From: Aporrectodea caliginosa
Taxonomy: Eukaryota > Annelida > Clitellata > Crassiclitellata > Lumbricidae
NCBI GenBank assembly: GCA_020284085.1
Contig: JACEVL010000128.1
Span: 2,747,829-2,811,828, forward strand
DNA: 64,000 nucleotides
Reading direction: 5' to 3'
Position 1 is the first letter of the stretch; the number at the start of each line of letters is the position of its first letter. The notes beneath the pieces are model-generated. The model was not told where the DNA came from and made no database searches. It worked only from the letters and a program-made list of their open reading frames with translations. This document shows, piece by piece, positions 33,793 through 45,940 of this stretch. The position numbers and the translations under genes are program-made.

Positions 33793-36300
33793 CTCACGTC
33801 GGGCGTGAAGGTATCCACGACCTTTAGAATAAGCTATTCAGGATATTGGTCGACGTGTCTCCATACTAGTTATCTGAATTCGGTCAATTTTGCACTTTCA
33901 CTATTTTCGAGGATTCGGGTAGACCCTCAGAGATTCTAACACAACATTTGACTAGCACCAGACCGCACTTGAAAAATAAAACAAAAACTTTCCGCTAATT
34001 AAAAAAATACAAAATTATATTTTAACTCTGGTGAACATACCGCCTTCTGCTTTCCCATTTGATATGATTAACAATTTAAAACAAATGCCTCAATTAACAC
34101 AAACTGCGATTGTTCAGAACTAACTCAACTCAACTGATCAAAACCACGCTTATAGCTGCAAGAGACACACAACTACTCCTCCGGAAATTGCCTCACAACT
34201 TCACAAGTAGATCTTTCGGGTGTGCTCCAGTCCTGCTCCGAGTATGGGTGGAGCTTCATCGGAGTGTACTGGTTTTCGTTTATTAGGCCAACCTGGAATA
34301 GTGGGGGCAATAAATGAGAATTACAATAAAAGAGCCAATGGGCCAAGAAAAATGAAATACATTAAAAACACTAAGACGTCAGCGGCCATAGTTGCCAAAG
34401 GACGTCGTTAAGCAACTGGAATCATCATCGTGGGGGGCAATAAAAGACAGCAAACTACTGCATTGTTCATCTTATATGTACAAGCAACAAACTTTCTATA
34501 TTGAAATATTGAAAAATATAAAAAATAACCTGATATACTAACACCTTTGAATATATTTGTAAATAATGAAATTTAGTCACTTTTGTAAAAGATGACAACG
34601 TCGTCTTTTGGGCTAAGTTGTGCACAATTGGGCTAATGGCGGTTTATGATATCTATGCCTTTGCTTGCTTTTGCGTTGATATGGGTTACCAACTTTGTTT
34701 TTATTCCGCTTACGCTGTCGTTAATAATTATAATTATAAAACATATTACAATTATATTAGTGATATAACAATTTCGGGAGTTAATCGTTCAGTTAGCGCT
34801 GTTATCATCGGCTTGCCTTCGTCAACATAATGACACTCGAAGAGTGCAATCTACGAAACTGGGATATCTACCCATTGACAGCCCAGCCTTTGACCAGCTA
34901 TGACGGCAGGCTGATACCGGTCTCTTCACAGCTGTTCTAATTAACCCGGGACATGCATGTTTTACTACCTATGACCTACGCCCACGGTCTCATGACAGGG
35001 TCTTGACTCTTATTGACAATAACATGAGGAACACTTATGTGTGGATAATGCTGTTCTCCTATTGATTTTATATTTGTCTTAAGATGTCTGTACAGTGTAC
35101 ACCGTCTGTACTTACTTACTTTTTACTTGCTTAGCAATGGAATTCCCTCGGGTGGGTACTATTCATTGGCGTATTAAAGTGTATATATTGGCAGAGAGTG
35201 CTTAACAGGGTCAAAACCATTTGTCCCGCTAATTGTAAAAGAGAAAATATTGACACTTGGTATATCAGCCTTGTAACCACTTGGGATGAGGGTGACTGCT
35301 GGAGTTGTAGAGGCTTTCATTCATGTGTCACATGTGAAACGTACTCGCTTCTCTGTATATATTTCTCTTAGGCAAGCATACACAAATTTCTGTGAATAGG
35401 TGTCAGACGATGGTCGAATGCCATTTGATGAATGGCGGACAGTGGGAAATTCTTCTGTACAATATTGTTTTAGAAGTTGAGCTATTGGTTCTCACATGTG
35501 TATGATCATTGCGAGAAGTCACTTTTGATCTGTATGTCGATTCCCTGCAGAAATTAGCTCTATGAATGGTTTGTTGTGCTGGACCAGACTTAAGGTTGGC
35601 AGACGTCCGGCAAAAGAAGGACATGTCCTCCTCTTTGGCCTCGTTTCCTCTTTCCGGCACGCAAAGCTAAAACACTGGAAAATATCCGGCTTTTTGTATG
35701 TTTGTTGCATTGGGCTATTATTTCATGGCAGTTTTTAACAACTTTACACATGCATGGTGTCCCTAAGTTACCCATCAGGCCCTACAAGACTAACAGTTAA
35801 ACAGTCCACTCTACTTATTTGTTTGACCAATAGGCCTACTGTAATCTGAAATTATTGATGCAAGGCAAGAATGAGCAGTTCCTTGAAAGTCTCCTGCATG
35901 AACAGTGGCATTAATTTTTCCAAAGTTGCCAAATGCAAGTTCTTTCTCAGATTTACTTAAAATTTGAGCATTTTTGCTCAAAAAAATGGCGACGTTGAAA
36001 GAGTGTTCTGCTTGATGAATGCCCAATGCACAAAGGAAAGGAACAGACTGTAAAGGAATCATTCTTACCAGGTACAAAATGAAGAAAGTTTCAACGTCCT
36101 GCCCAAACTGATTCCCAAAAAATTGCCATAAGAACAGTTGATACTGATGTTGTCGTTATGGCAGTTGCATATATTTCAAAGCCCAACAAATTGAGCATCC
36201 GCTGGTTAATCGTTGCTCCTTTGAGTCCTTTCGATGTGACCATACATAGAACGACTGAACCTTCTGCTAAATTAAAATTCAGTTTTAGCGCCACTGTGAA
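33793..36300. other. Intergenic, no gene supported
   Basis: Several short open stretches exist on both strands, but none has recognisable motifs or good splice signals. Confidence 0.4.
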
Positions 36301-36302
36301 AA

Positions 36303-36368
36303 CCAAAGATTTTAACAGATTTAACAGATTTTAACAGATTTAAGATTTTAACTGTTAAAATCTTTGGT
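36303..36368. repeat. Short hairpin
   Basis: ccaaagattttaacag at the left is mirrored by ctgttaaaatctttgg at the right, with repeats of aacagattt between. Confidence 0.8.
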
Positions 36369-36419
36369 GAGAACTGGTTATTATCAAACACGGACTTCGT
36401 ATTATCAGTTTCTGTCTTA

Positions 36420-36515
36420 GGGGCCGTCCATAAATGACGTCACGCAATTTTGGCCGATTTTTAACCGCCCCTCCCCCTCGTTACACTTCGTAACAAAATG
36501 TAACAAAATATGTTT
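36420..36515. mobile_element. Single end of a ggggccgtccataaa element
   Basis: ggggccgtccataaatgacg tcacgc matches the terminus of 53591-54042 closely. The opposite end was not found, so the element is truncated or longer than I can trace. Confidence 0.55.
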
Positions 36516-37015
36516 CAAATGAAGTTTAACTAATTATAATGAAACAGAAATGAACGTGTGTCTTTCTGTCTTAAAGTGTCACTTCTCACTGCATCATTCG
36601 CCAGATGGCGACAAACAGAGGGCCACGCCAGAGTAGTAGAAGGGTCTGGGCCACGCCAAACGCCGATAGACGGCGACAAACAGTGAACCACCGAAGGTGG
36701 TCAGTACCTTCCGTAACGCACAGAAATGTTTGTCGCGTGTGTAATTTGTATGCGCGTGTGAGCCGTGTGACGCGACACGGCCGCGCAGCGGCAAGACTAT
36801 ATTGTGACGTCACACAAAGGACGTCTGTAGGGTCACGAAGGAGGGGAGGGGAGGCGAGGGCACGTGCGCTCTAATATTGAGACTGGCACAGCCAGCGGGT
36901 AGTCGTCGTTATAAGTGGCTCGAGTGAGAACGACACCGCTAGGGGTTGCTTGAGACTGGCGCAGCCAGCGAGTAGTAACCGCTAGAGTTCGCAAGATTTC
37001 TTTTGTTCCTCAGTA

Positions 37016-37230
37016 TAGGCGCTGCTATCAAATTTAAACCGTCACGTTGATTCCAATTTGCTGTCTAGTGAAAGTCGGTAGGTGGCGCTGCTATCAAATT
37101 TAAACTGTCACACGGATCCCATTTTGCGTGTAGCCTAATGATATCGGTAAGTGGCGCTGCTATGTGGTAGGTGGCGCTGCTATCAAATTTAAACCGTCAC
37201 GTTGATTCCAATTTGCGTCTAATGAAAGTC
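37016..37230. repeat. Tandem repeat, ~65-80 bp unit, three copies
   Basis: gtggcgctgctatcaaattt aaac(c/t)gtcac(g/a)..gat.cca.tttgcg is repeated three times with partial deletions. A GC-rich stretch with agactggc(a/g)cagccagcg duplicated lies just upstream (36880-36980). Confidence 0.8.
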
Positions 37231-37234
37231 AGTA

Positions 37235-37418
37235 ACATGTAAGATGTAACGTGCTGTTACTTAATATACTTTATTGTTACTATTATTATTATACACACTA
37301 TAGCCTAACAGTCCGTGGGCATTCGGTATAGAGGCATACGGACAGATACCTATAGGCCGTTAGTGTGTATTAATAGTAATAATAAAGTATATTAAGTAAC
37401 AGCACGTTACATCATCGT
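37235..37418. repeat. Long hairpin, ~60-bp arms
   Basis: gtaacgtgctgttacttaat through cacacta is mirrored from tagtgtgtattaatagtaat to acagcacgttac with few differences. The loop is about 55 bp. Confidence 0.85.
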
Positions 37419-37782
37419 TACAGTAGTATTCAAATTGCCGTGTGATAAAATTTTTGCGCTGCACGAGTCTATTGCCCTGTAGCCTATGGGCCCGCAGGCT
37501 GCCGGTCATGCGATTTTAAGTGGAGCGTGCGACGGTGCGAGATCCCTAAACTTCACCGTCTTAGGACGGGCAAACATCTAGTCACATATGTAATAAGTAT
37601 TTAATGTGGCACTGCACTCTGATGTAATGATGTATTAAAGAAGAAAGTCAGTTATTAAAAAGGAGTCGATGAGAAGCTGATAATATTAGCATAAAATTAA
37701 CTTGAATATTCATTGTCTAACCAATTATTATAGATGTTGAGAATATTTTGTAGTAGAACAAAGCAAAATTCATTCATTCATT

Positions 37783-38450
37783 CATAGGACTTATATTGCG
37801 CCCCTCCAAGATAACCTATTCAGGCGCTCCCAGCCCAACTTCGGCGATAAAGAACAGTTTTCAAATTCGTGTAAAAGGTGTATGCAGAGTCTGTAACTAA
37901 AAGAACACGCAGATCTGAAGGAATATTATTCCACGTGGTTGGCCCAACCACTGAGAAGGCACGAAGTTTCATCTTTGAAGTGCGCACAAAGGAAACAGCA
38001 AGTTCGCCACGAGATGCAGAACGAAGATTTCTGCGGGCAGCTAAACCTGATCGAGGTAGGGCAACAGAACTCGCGCAAGTAGGCTGGGGCGCTTAATTCC
38101 TAACTGGCACCGCCAGACCCAGAGCGAATCCTGAATTGAATGCGCTAGGAAACAGGAAGCCAGTGGAGTACGTCACGCATATAATGCGATATATAGGCTA
38201 TTATGGTCATATTTAGAGAAACCACACAGCCTAGCTAGCGAAGCACGCGCTCAAGCTGAGCAATGCGATCCAAGGGGAGGCAAGCATAGATGGCACTGCA
38301 CTGACTGCAGTATAGTCAAACCTACTACAAACGCATGAACAAGAGCAAGTGCAACATAAGGCCTAGGTGAAAGTGAACGGGAAATGACCCGTAATTGCCG
38401 CAACTGAAAAAAGCAAACACGGTATAAAAGATTTAGGTGTTCAGAGAAGG
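37783..38450 (-). mobile_element. L2-type LINE 3' remnant
   Basis: The minus-strand 3' end has the gcgc...ctattcaggcgctcc domain followed by decayed coding sequence; minus translation gives short pieces like ...VGPTTWNNIPSDLR. Element A was inserted into its continuation, which resumes at about 50194. Confidence 0.6.
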
Positions 38451-38471
38451 TAGGTTAGTAGTGTACAAATG

Positions 38472-38590
38472 GAGAGCCAGGCTACCAGGTCCTCACAGAC
38501 GACTGAGAGCCAGGCTACCAGGTCCTCACAGACGACTGAGAGCCAGCCTACCAGGTCCTCACAGACGACTGAGAGCCAGCCTACCAGTTC
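38472..38590. repeat. Subterminal 33-bp tandem repeat, left arm of A
   Basis: About 3.6 copies of a 33-bp unit beginning gagagccaggctaccaggtc. The inverse array lies at about 45372-45490. Confidence 0.92.
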
Positions 38591-39439
38591 AAAGGTCAAA
38601 TGATGTCATCGGCTGCTATGGCAAAGTTCATTTCAAGGGTCGCTCTTCTTTGAGGGGGGCGTGCGTAGGGCATGCGTGTGCCTACCCCTCACCTTCCAAA
38701 GTGGCAATTATTTTTGGGTGTGAGCCACAGCAGGTGCCTACATCAAATTTAGACCCCTTTGGGTGTGAGCCACAGCCGCTGCCTACATCAAATTTAGACC
38801 CCTCCATTGGCGCTACAAGGGCTTTGAATATTCCCTAAACACAAATTGAGAGATTTTTGTAATACACGCAACCAACTTGCATATTCTTTTGGGCCTTTCA
38901 TTGGGGGCATATTATTTTGTGCTACCGAATTTACACTTAGGGAGGAAGGGAGAGCCCTGCTAGGCAATTTTACGTGGCCACTCCATTTACACTTAGGCCA
39001 ACTTTAAGTGTGGAGGCCACTTTCGCAACGAATATTTAGTACTGGCATGTTGTTTTGAGCAGTACAAGCATTTACTCTTATACCTCAAGCTCATGTATTT
39101 AGCTTGAATTATAGAAAGAGGGGCGGAATTAGGGTTAACTAGGGTTAAGTAGGGTTCGCATAAAGAAGTGTTTAGTGAGTTCACACACAGCCACAAACCC
39201 TTGTAGTTAGTTTGAATTATAGAAAGAGGGGCTCTTGAAGGCGTAGCAAACATTCGCTTACTTAAAACTTGGATAAGTTCTCAGTCAATTTGAAAACTGA
39301 GCTTTTCTCATTGATTATTGAGCATTAAAATTAGCTTCATAGGTTTACTCTAGCCAACAGGAGGTTGATTCGACTTGCAATTTTGAAAGACGGCACACAA
39401 CTCTTGGTATTTGATTTTGAAAGACGATACAGAGCTCTT

Positions 39440-40690
39440 GGCATTTCATTTCGCGGTTTTCAAAATTTTAAGTTCTGAACTTCTCATTTGCTACTTTAAA
39501 ATTTCAGACCTGGTGGTTTTCAAAATTTTAAGTTCTGATCTTCTCGTTTACAAATTTTAAAATTTCAGTTCTTCTCTTTTGCAACATTAAAATTTCAGAC
39601 CTGGTGGTTTTCAAAATTTTAATTTCTGATCTTCTTCATTGCAACTTTAAAATTTCTTATCTTCTCGATTGCAAATTTAAAATTTCTGAACTTCTTCATT
39701 GCAACTTTAAAATTTCTGATCTTCTCGTTTGCAAATTTAAAATTTCTGAACTTCTTCATTGCAAGTTTAACATTTCTGATCTTCTCGATTGGAAATTTAA
39801 AATTTCTGAACTTCTTCATTGCAAGTTTAACATTTCTGATCTTCTCGTTTGCAAATTTAAAATTTCTGAACTTCTTCATTGCAAGTTTAACATTTCTGAT
39901 CTTCTCGTTTGCAAATTTAAAATTTCTGAACTTCTTCACTGCAACTTTAAAATTTCTGATCTTCTGGTTGCGACTTTAAAATTTCAGACCTGGTGGTTTT
40001 CAAAATTTTAATTTCTGATCTTCTTCATTGCAACTTTAAAATTTCTGATCTTCTCGATTGCAAATTTAAAATTTCTTAACTTCTTCATTGCAAGTTTAAC
40101 ATTTCTGATCTTCTCGTTTGCGAATTTAAAATTTCTGATCTTCTCGTTTGCGAATTTAAAATTTCTGAACTTCTTCACTGCAACTTTAAAATTTCTGATC
40201 TTCGCGTTTGCGAATTTAAAATCTTCGTTTGCGAATTTAAAATTTCTGATCTTCTCGTTTGCGAATTTAAAATTTCTGATCTTCTCGTTTGCAAATTTAA
40301 AATTTCTGATCTTTCGTTTGCAAATTTAAAAGTTCGGAACTTCTTCATTGCAACTTTAAAATTTGAGATCTTCTCGTTTGCAACTTTAAAATTTCGGATC
40401 TTCTCGTTTGGCAAATTTAAAATTTCTGTTTGCAAATTTAAAAGTTCGGAACTTCTTCATTGCAACATTAAAATTTGTGATCTTCTCATTTGCAACTTTA
40501 AACTTTGAGATCTTCTCCTTTGCAACTTTAAAATTTCTGATCTTCGCATTTGCGAATTTAAAATTTCTGATCATCTCATTTGCAACTTTAAAATTTGAGA
40601 TCTTCTCGTTTGCAACTTTAAAATTTCGGATCTTCTCGTTTGGCAAATTTAAAATTTAAGAACAGGTGGTTTTCCATCCTTTACATTTCA
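39440..40690. repeat. AT-rich repeat array, left arm of A
   Basis: Around 40 alternating variants of a ~30-bp unit (aaatttaaaatttctgatct tctcgtttgc; the partner variant has gaacttcttcattgcaac). Because the unit is close to a multiple of three, long open frames arise on both strands. These are a by-product of the repeat and I do not annotate them as genes. Confidence 0.9.
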
Positions 40691-40744
40691 GTCCTTGTGG
40701 ATTGTAAATTTAAAATTTCAGAATTTCAGCTTTGCATCGCTTAG

Positions 40745-40990
40745 CTTTCAGACTTTTAGATATCTCAGTTTGGTATGAGGGTGTCTTCTTTGAAAAGTTG
40801 CTGACAGTGAGTTAAAAATGTGATCTTTTAATGGACTCATCATTTTTCAAAGTTACATGAACGAGAGAAACTCACAAATTTTAGATCCAGAAACGGAGGC
40901 GAACTGGGCAAACTTAAGATTGTAGCTTGTATGGCATCATTTAAGACGGATTGCTCATCGAATTTACTTGTTTTTAGCTGAAATAAGCGA
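40745..40990. repeat. Module shared with the loop of element B (left arm of A)
   Basis: About 245 bp aligns, inverted, with 59995-60240 in element B, including ctcacaaattttaga, gcgaact..., atggc..catttaagac and cgaatttact.gtttttagc. Its inverse copy in A is at about 43000-43235. Confidence 0.8.
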
Positions 40991-41426
40991 ATGAATGAAA
41001 GCCTGTACAGGCCTTCTATTAGTTTTGGAAAGCTAAAGAGGAACGGCTATGAGATTGGTAATGTTGCATCTCTTAGGTTGAGCAATGGTATTTTTCTTAC
41101 TAAACCTCCAACTTGTGCGGTTTCAAGTGTTTCAAAATGAAGGTTTTAATCTATTTGCCGGTCGTTGTGTGCTTGCGCACAGAAGAGTGGCCGCGAAGCT
41201 GCCACTCTGTTACGGCGGTGGAGGCGGCGGCGGCGGCGGCGGCACGGGCCTCCCAGATCTTACCAATATCCATGGGCGACCATGTCGCTTTCACACTGAG
41301 AACATGTCCAAGTCTTTTAATTTTGGAGTTTATACTGCAAACAGAGTATCTTCAGAAAGAAGTCAACTGAGAGATGCGAACTTGAAACGTTGAACTGTGC
41401 ATTACAGAAACATTCAACTCAGTTGC

Positions 41427-42554
41427 TAGCAACTTCAAGAGGAGTTGGCATGCATTTTTAAACTGAACTTAACAAATTACAAATGACCAATAGAAATGGT
41501 ATGCATTAATCCTTTTCCATTAGCGACAGGGTTGGTTGCGCTGAACTTTAAGTCTATTTTTGCAACCATGAGCGTACACAAACTTTCATAGACTCTTCAT
41601 TTTTGGAGCGAGTGCTCTAGGAGCGGTTGTAGAAGCTGCAACTGTAGAAGCAGCAGCATGAGCATTCTGAATAGCAGCTGTGGCAGCAGCTTTAATGCAC
41701 ATGGAGCGTTGGCTCGCTCACCACTCAACTCAAAGCCGCTATCAGTTTTGGATGAGTATGAGTTGGTCGCTGCCATTAATCAAAGGTGTTTATGGGAATT
41801 GTGTGTGCCCCACAAAGGTGTAGGATTAGAACTTATAAGAACTTTTTGTGAGCCTGTTTAAGTGTAGTAGCTGTAGCTTATGCCTATACAGACGCAATGA
41901 TAGAACGTCTAAGAAGAAGAAGAGTTTAGCCTAGTGTTATTGTGCATAAGCGAAGAAACGAGTATATGTGATTAAAATTTTAATGAAGTTGTGCTCGTCT
42001 TGGTTTGTTCAGAACAAACCAACGGTATAATATTAAACCATGAATATTCTGAGGGTTTCGACAACCCTTTAGCCACTCAATGGGCCCTTATGTAAATGAC
42101 TGTGCATGTTGAACAGGTTACGACTTGTGCGCAACGCCAGAATTTCTACATTATTCGATTTGCATTTTCTACAAATCATAGACGTTTTAAACATTTTCGA
42201 CTCAGGCTTAAGAGTTAATAGACGATAGTTCGTTGATTTCTCTTCCTTTCGCTCAGCTTCTGCCATGCAAATTTCACATATACTCCCATAATTTCCACAG
42301 ACCTCGAAATGACAAGGCTGCATACGAACAAGATCAGACAACATTAATATATGCTCATCATTGCCTTTGATTTTGTCTACACTGATATGACAATTATCAT
42401 TTGATGATTGCTCACACATCTTGCTAAACTCCTCCATGTCTTGCTTAAAACACATTTTTGCATACAGTTGAGAAATAAACAAACGAGTGCTGAAGATGCA
42501 AATTTAATCATGTTGCAATGGTTTCTATCTTTCCGTTTTCACAACTTTGCATTC
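41427..42554. other. Unique loop of foldback element A
   Basis: Single-copy sequence between the arms. It contains a plus-strand open frame of 67 codons at 41658-41861 (serine-rich start, not recognised) and the minus-strand cysteine-rich frame described next. It also has a tagcagcag-type stretch near 41640 and a hairpin ggtttgttc...gaacaaacc near 42003. Confidence 0.8.
42069..42482 (-). CDS. Cysteine-rich hypothetical protein in the loop of element A
   Basis: A 137-codon open frame, the longest in the loop, starting ATG. It encodes an N-terminal MFISQLYAKMCFKQDMEEFS, a central CHFEVCGNYGSICEICMAEA and a later MICRKCKSNN. The pairs C..C (CEIC) and C..C (CRKC), 29 residues apart, plus upstream C-H and C residues could form a zinc ribbon or two-site zinc finger. 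Acidic and lysine-rich stretches lie between. It is the only protein-like unit in the foldback, so it may be cargo or a relic of the autonomous parent. I do not recognise the family. Splice sites were not resolved, and it could be an exon of a longer gene. Confidence 0.4.
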   Translation of the reverse strand: MFISQLYAKMCFKQDMEEFSKMCEQSSNDNCHISVDKIKGNDEHILMLSDLVRMQPCHFEVCGNYGSICEICMAEAERKEEKSTNYRLLTLKPESKMFKTSMICRKCKSNNVEILALRTSRNLFNMHSHLHKGPLSG

Positions 42555-45500
42555 GCAACTGAGTTGAATGTTTCTGTAATGCACAGTTCAACGTTTCAAG
42601 TTCGCATCTCTCAGTTGACTTCTTTCTGAAGATACTCTGTTTGCAGTATAAACTCCAAAATTAAAAGACTTGGACATGTTCTCAGTGTGAAAGCGACATG
42701 GTCGCCCATGGATATTGGTAAGATCTGGGAGGCCCGTGCCGCCGCCGCCGCCGCCGCCTCCACCGCCGTAACAGAGTGGCAGCTTCGCGGCCACTCTTCT
42801 GTGCGCAAGCACACAACGACCGGCAAATAGATTAAAACCTTCATTTTGAAACACTTGAAACCGCACAAGTTGGAGGTTTAGTAAGAAAAATACCATTGCT
42901 CAACCTAAGAGATGCAACATTACCAATCTCATAGCCGTTCCTCTTTAGCTTTCCAAAACTAATAGAAGGCCTGTACAGGCTTTCATTCATTCGCTTATTT
43001 CAGCTAAAAACAAGTAAATTCGATGAGCAATCCGTCTTAAATGATGCCATACAAGCTACAATCTTAAGTTTGCCCAGTTCGCCTCCGTTTCTGGATCTAA
43101 AATTTGTGAGTTTCTCTCGTTCATGTAACTTTGAAAAATGATGAGTCCATTAAAAGATCACATTTTTAACTCACTGTCCGCAACTTTTCAAAGAAGACAC
43201 CCTCATACCAAACTGAGATATCTAAAAGTCTGAAAGCTAAGCGATGCAAAGCTGAAATTCTGAAATTTTAAATTTACAATCCACAAGGACTGAAATGTAA
43301 AGGATGGAAAACCACCTGTTCTTAAATTTTAAATTTGCCAAACGAGAAGATCCGAAATTTTAAAGTTGCAAACGAGAAGATCTCAAATTTTAAAGTTGCA
43401 AATGAGATGATCAGAAATTTTAAATTCGCAAATGCGAAGATCAGAAATTTTAAAGTTGCAAAGGAGAAGATCTCAAAGTTTAAAGTTGCAAATGAGAAGA
43501 TCACAAATTTTAATGTTGCAATGAAGAAGTTCCGAACTTTTAAATTTGCAAACAGAAATTTTAAATTTGCCAAACGAGAAGATCCGAAATTTTAAAGTTG
43601 CAAACGAGAAGATCTCAAATTTTAAAGTTGCGATGAAGAAGTTCCGAACTTTTAAATTTGCAAACGAGAAGATCAGAAATTTTAAATTCGCAAACGAGAA
43701 GATCAGAAATTTTAAATTCGCAAACGCGAAGATCAGAAATTTTAAATTCGCAAACGCGAAGATCAGAAATTTTAAAGTTGCAGTGAAGAAGTTCAGAAAT
43801 TTTAAATTCGCAAACGAGAAGATCAGAAATTTTAAATTCGCAAACGAGTAGATCAGAAATGTTAAACTTGCAATGAAGAAGTTAAGAAATTTTAAATTTC
43901 CAATCGAGAAGATCAGAAATTTTAAAGTTGCAATGAAGAAGATCAGAAATTAAAATTTTGAAAACCACCAGGTCTGAAATTTTAAAGTCGCAACCAGAAG
44001 ATCAGAAATTTTAAAGTTGCAGTGAAGAAGTTCAGAAATTTTAAATTTGCAAACGAGAAGATCAGAAATGTTAAACTTGCAATGAAGAAGTTCAGAAATT
44101 TTAAATTTGCAAACGAGAAGATCAGAAATGTTAAACTTGCAATGAAGAAGTTCAGAAATTTTAAATTTCCAATCGAGAAGATCAGAAATGTTAAACTTGC
44201 AATGAAGAAGTTCAGAAATTTTAAATTTGCAAACGAGAAGATCAGAAATTTTAAAGTTGCAATGAAGAAGTTCAGAAATTTTAAATTTGCAATCGAGAAG
44301 ATAAGAAATTTTAAAGTTGCAATGAAGAAGATCAGAAATTAAAATTTTGAAAACCACCAGGTCTGAAATTTTAATGTTGCAAAAGAGAAGAACTGAAATT
44401 TTAAAATTTGTAAACGAGAAGATCAGAACTTAAAATTTTGAAAACCACCAGGTCTGAAATTTTAAAGTAGCAAATGAGAAGTTCAGAACTTAAAATTTTG
44501 AAAACCGCGAAATGAAATGCCAAGAGCTCTGTATCGTCTTTCAAAATCAAATACCAAGAGTTGTGTGCCGTCTTTCAAAATTGCAAGTCGAATCAACCTC
44601 CTGTTGGCTAGAGTAAACCTATGAAGCTAATTTTAATGCTCAATAATCAATGAGAAAAGCTCAGTTTTCAAATTGACTGAGAACTTATCCAAGTTTTAAG
44701 TAAGCGAATGTTTGCTACGCCTTCAAGAGCCCCTCTTTCTATAATTCAAACTAACTACAAGGGTTTGTGGCTGTGTGTGAACTCACTAAACACTTCTTTA
44801 TGCGAACCCTACTTAACCCTAGTTAACCCTAATTCCGCCCCCTCTTTCTATAATTCAAGCTAAATACATGAGCTTGAGGTATAAGAGTAAATGCTTGTAC
44901 TGCTCAAAACAACATGCCAGTACTAAATATTCGTTGCGAAAGTGGCCTCCACACTTAAAGTTGGCCTAAGTGTAAATGGAGTGGCCACGTAAAATTGCCT
45001 AGCAGGGCTCTCCCTTCCTCCCTAAGTGTAAATTCGGTAGCACAAAATAATATGCACCCAATGAAAGGCCCAAAAGAATATGCAAATTGATTGCGTGTAT
45101 TACAAAAATCTCTCAATTTGTGTTTAGGGAATATTCAAAGCCCTTGTAGCGCCAATGGAGGGGTCTAAATTTGATGTAGGCAGCGGCTGTGGCTCACACC
45201 CAAAGGGGTCTAAATTTGATGTAGGCACCTGCTGTGGCTCACACCCAAAAATAATTGCCACTTTGGAAGGTGAGGGGTAGGCACACGCATGCCCTACGCA
45301 CGCCCCCCTCAAAGAAGAGCGACCCTTGAAATGAACTTTGCCATAGCAGCCGATGACATCATTTGACCTTTGAACTGGTAGGCTGGCTCTCAGTCGTCTG
45401 TGAGGACCTGGTAGGCTGGCTCTCAGTCGTCTGTGAGGACCTGGTAGCCTGGCTCTCAGTCGTCTGTGAGGACCTGGTAGCCTGGCTCTCCATTTGTACA

Positions 45501-45940
45501 CTACTTAGGTTCCTGATCAACAGTGTTGTTCAGTAATTGAAATACATGTAATTGAATTACATGTTCTGTAATTGTAATTGAATTACATTTTAAGTCCAGT
45601 AATTGTAATTGTATTTCAATTACAATATTGCATGTAATTTGTAATTGAATGAAGTTTGAATTACAAATTACTTTCATAAAGTCAGCAAAGATGCCAGCCT
45701 GCAGTGTTGACCCGAGCCACCCGTTTAATTCAATAAACTGCTCTGCATTATGTTTGCATGGCAACATAATTTTCAACATTATTCTTTCCTTACACCCCTC
45801 TTACAATCTTACAGCGCACTTTGATAGGCCCCAAGGGCAAGGGCTGACCATCATTATCAGAGTATCCATGCAGTCATGCACTCATTCTTAGATAGCATAC
45901 TGTTACTGTATGATACTGCGTCTGCCTACAGAAAACAGAG

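Larger units (their letters stand above)
31976..33830. mobile_element. Diverged inverted-repeat element hosting two MITEs
   Basis: About 140-200 bp at the left (ggctcacg...aagcttatagattcgg ... atgtttaggcatgttgccat) reappears inverted at about 33250-33416, with the outermost ctcacgtcggg beyond the MITE at 33417-33792. The arms have diverged clearly, so it is old. No coding remnant was recognised. Confidence 0.55.
38457..45505. mobile_element. Giant foldback element A
   Basis: A 7.05-kb element with a 2970-bp left arm (to 41426) and a 2951-bp inverted right arm (from 42555), nearly identical outside the repeat array. It starts agtagtgtacaaatgg and ends with the inverse. The perfect 6-bp duplication taggtt directly abuts both ends. 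Each arm has, from outside in: 33-bp tandem repeats, a module shared with element B, AT-rich spacer, a ~30/60-bp repeat array, a second module shared with B, and a GGC-rich block. The 1.13-kb loop holds a cysteine-rich open frame. No transposase or polymerase was recognised, so the element is non-autonomous. A 6-bp duplication with 5'-AG termini fits Polinton/Maverick integration; sea urchin TU foldbacks are another precedent for long tandem-repeat arms. Confidence 0.92.

Noticed and set aside
35403..36306. Several minus-strand open frames of 60-90 codons
   Set aside because: They overlap each other in different frames, lack motifs and have no convincing splice signals.
36586..36874. Arginine-rich open frames on both strands
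   Set aside because: A consequence of the local GC-rich composition; no conserved pattern.
38437..38838. 133-codon open frame at the left edge of A
   Set aside because: Mostly the 33-bp subterminal tandem repeat translated; it begins outside the element in unrelated LINE debris.
39604..44357. Long open frames across the repeat arrays of element A (e.g. FKISELLHCKFNISDLL or KFRNFKFANEKIRN repeats)
   Set aside because: They arise because the repeat unit is near a multiple of three and free of stops; they occur on both strands and in several frames and shift between the arms.
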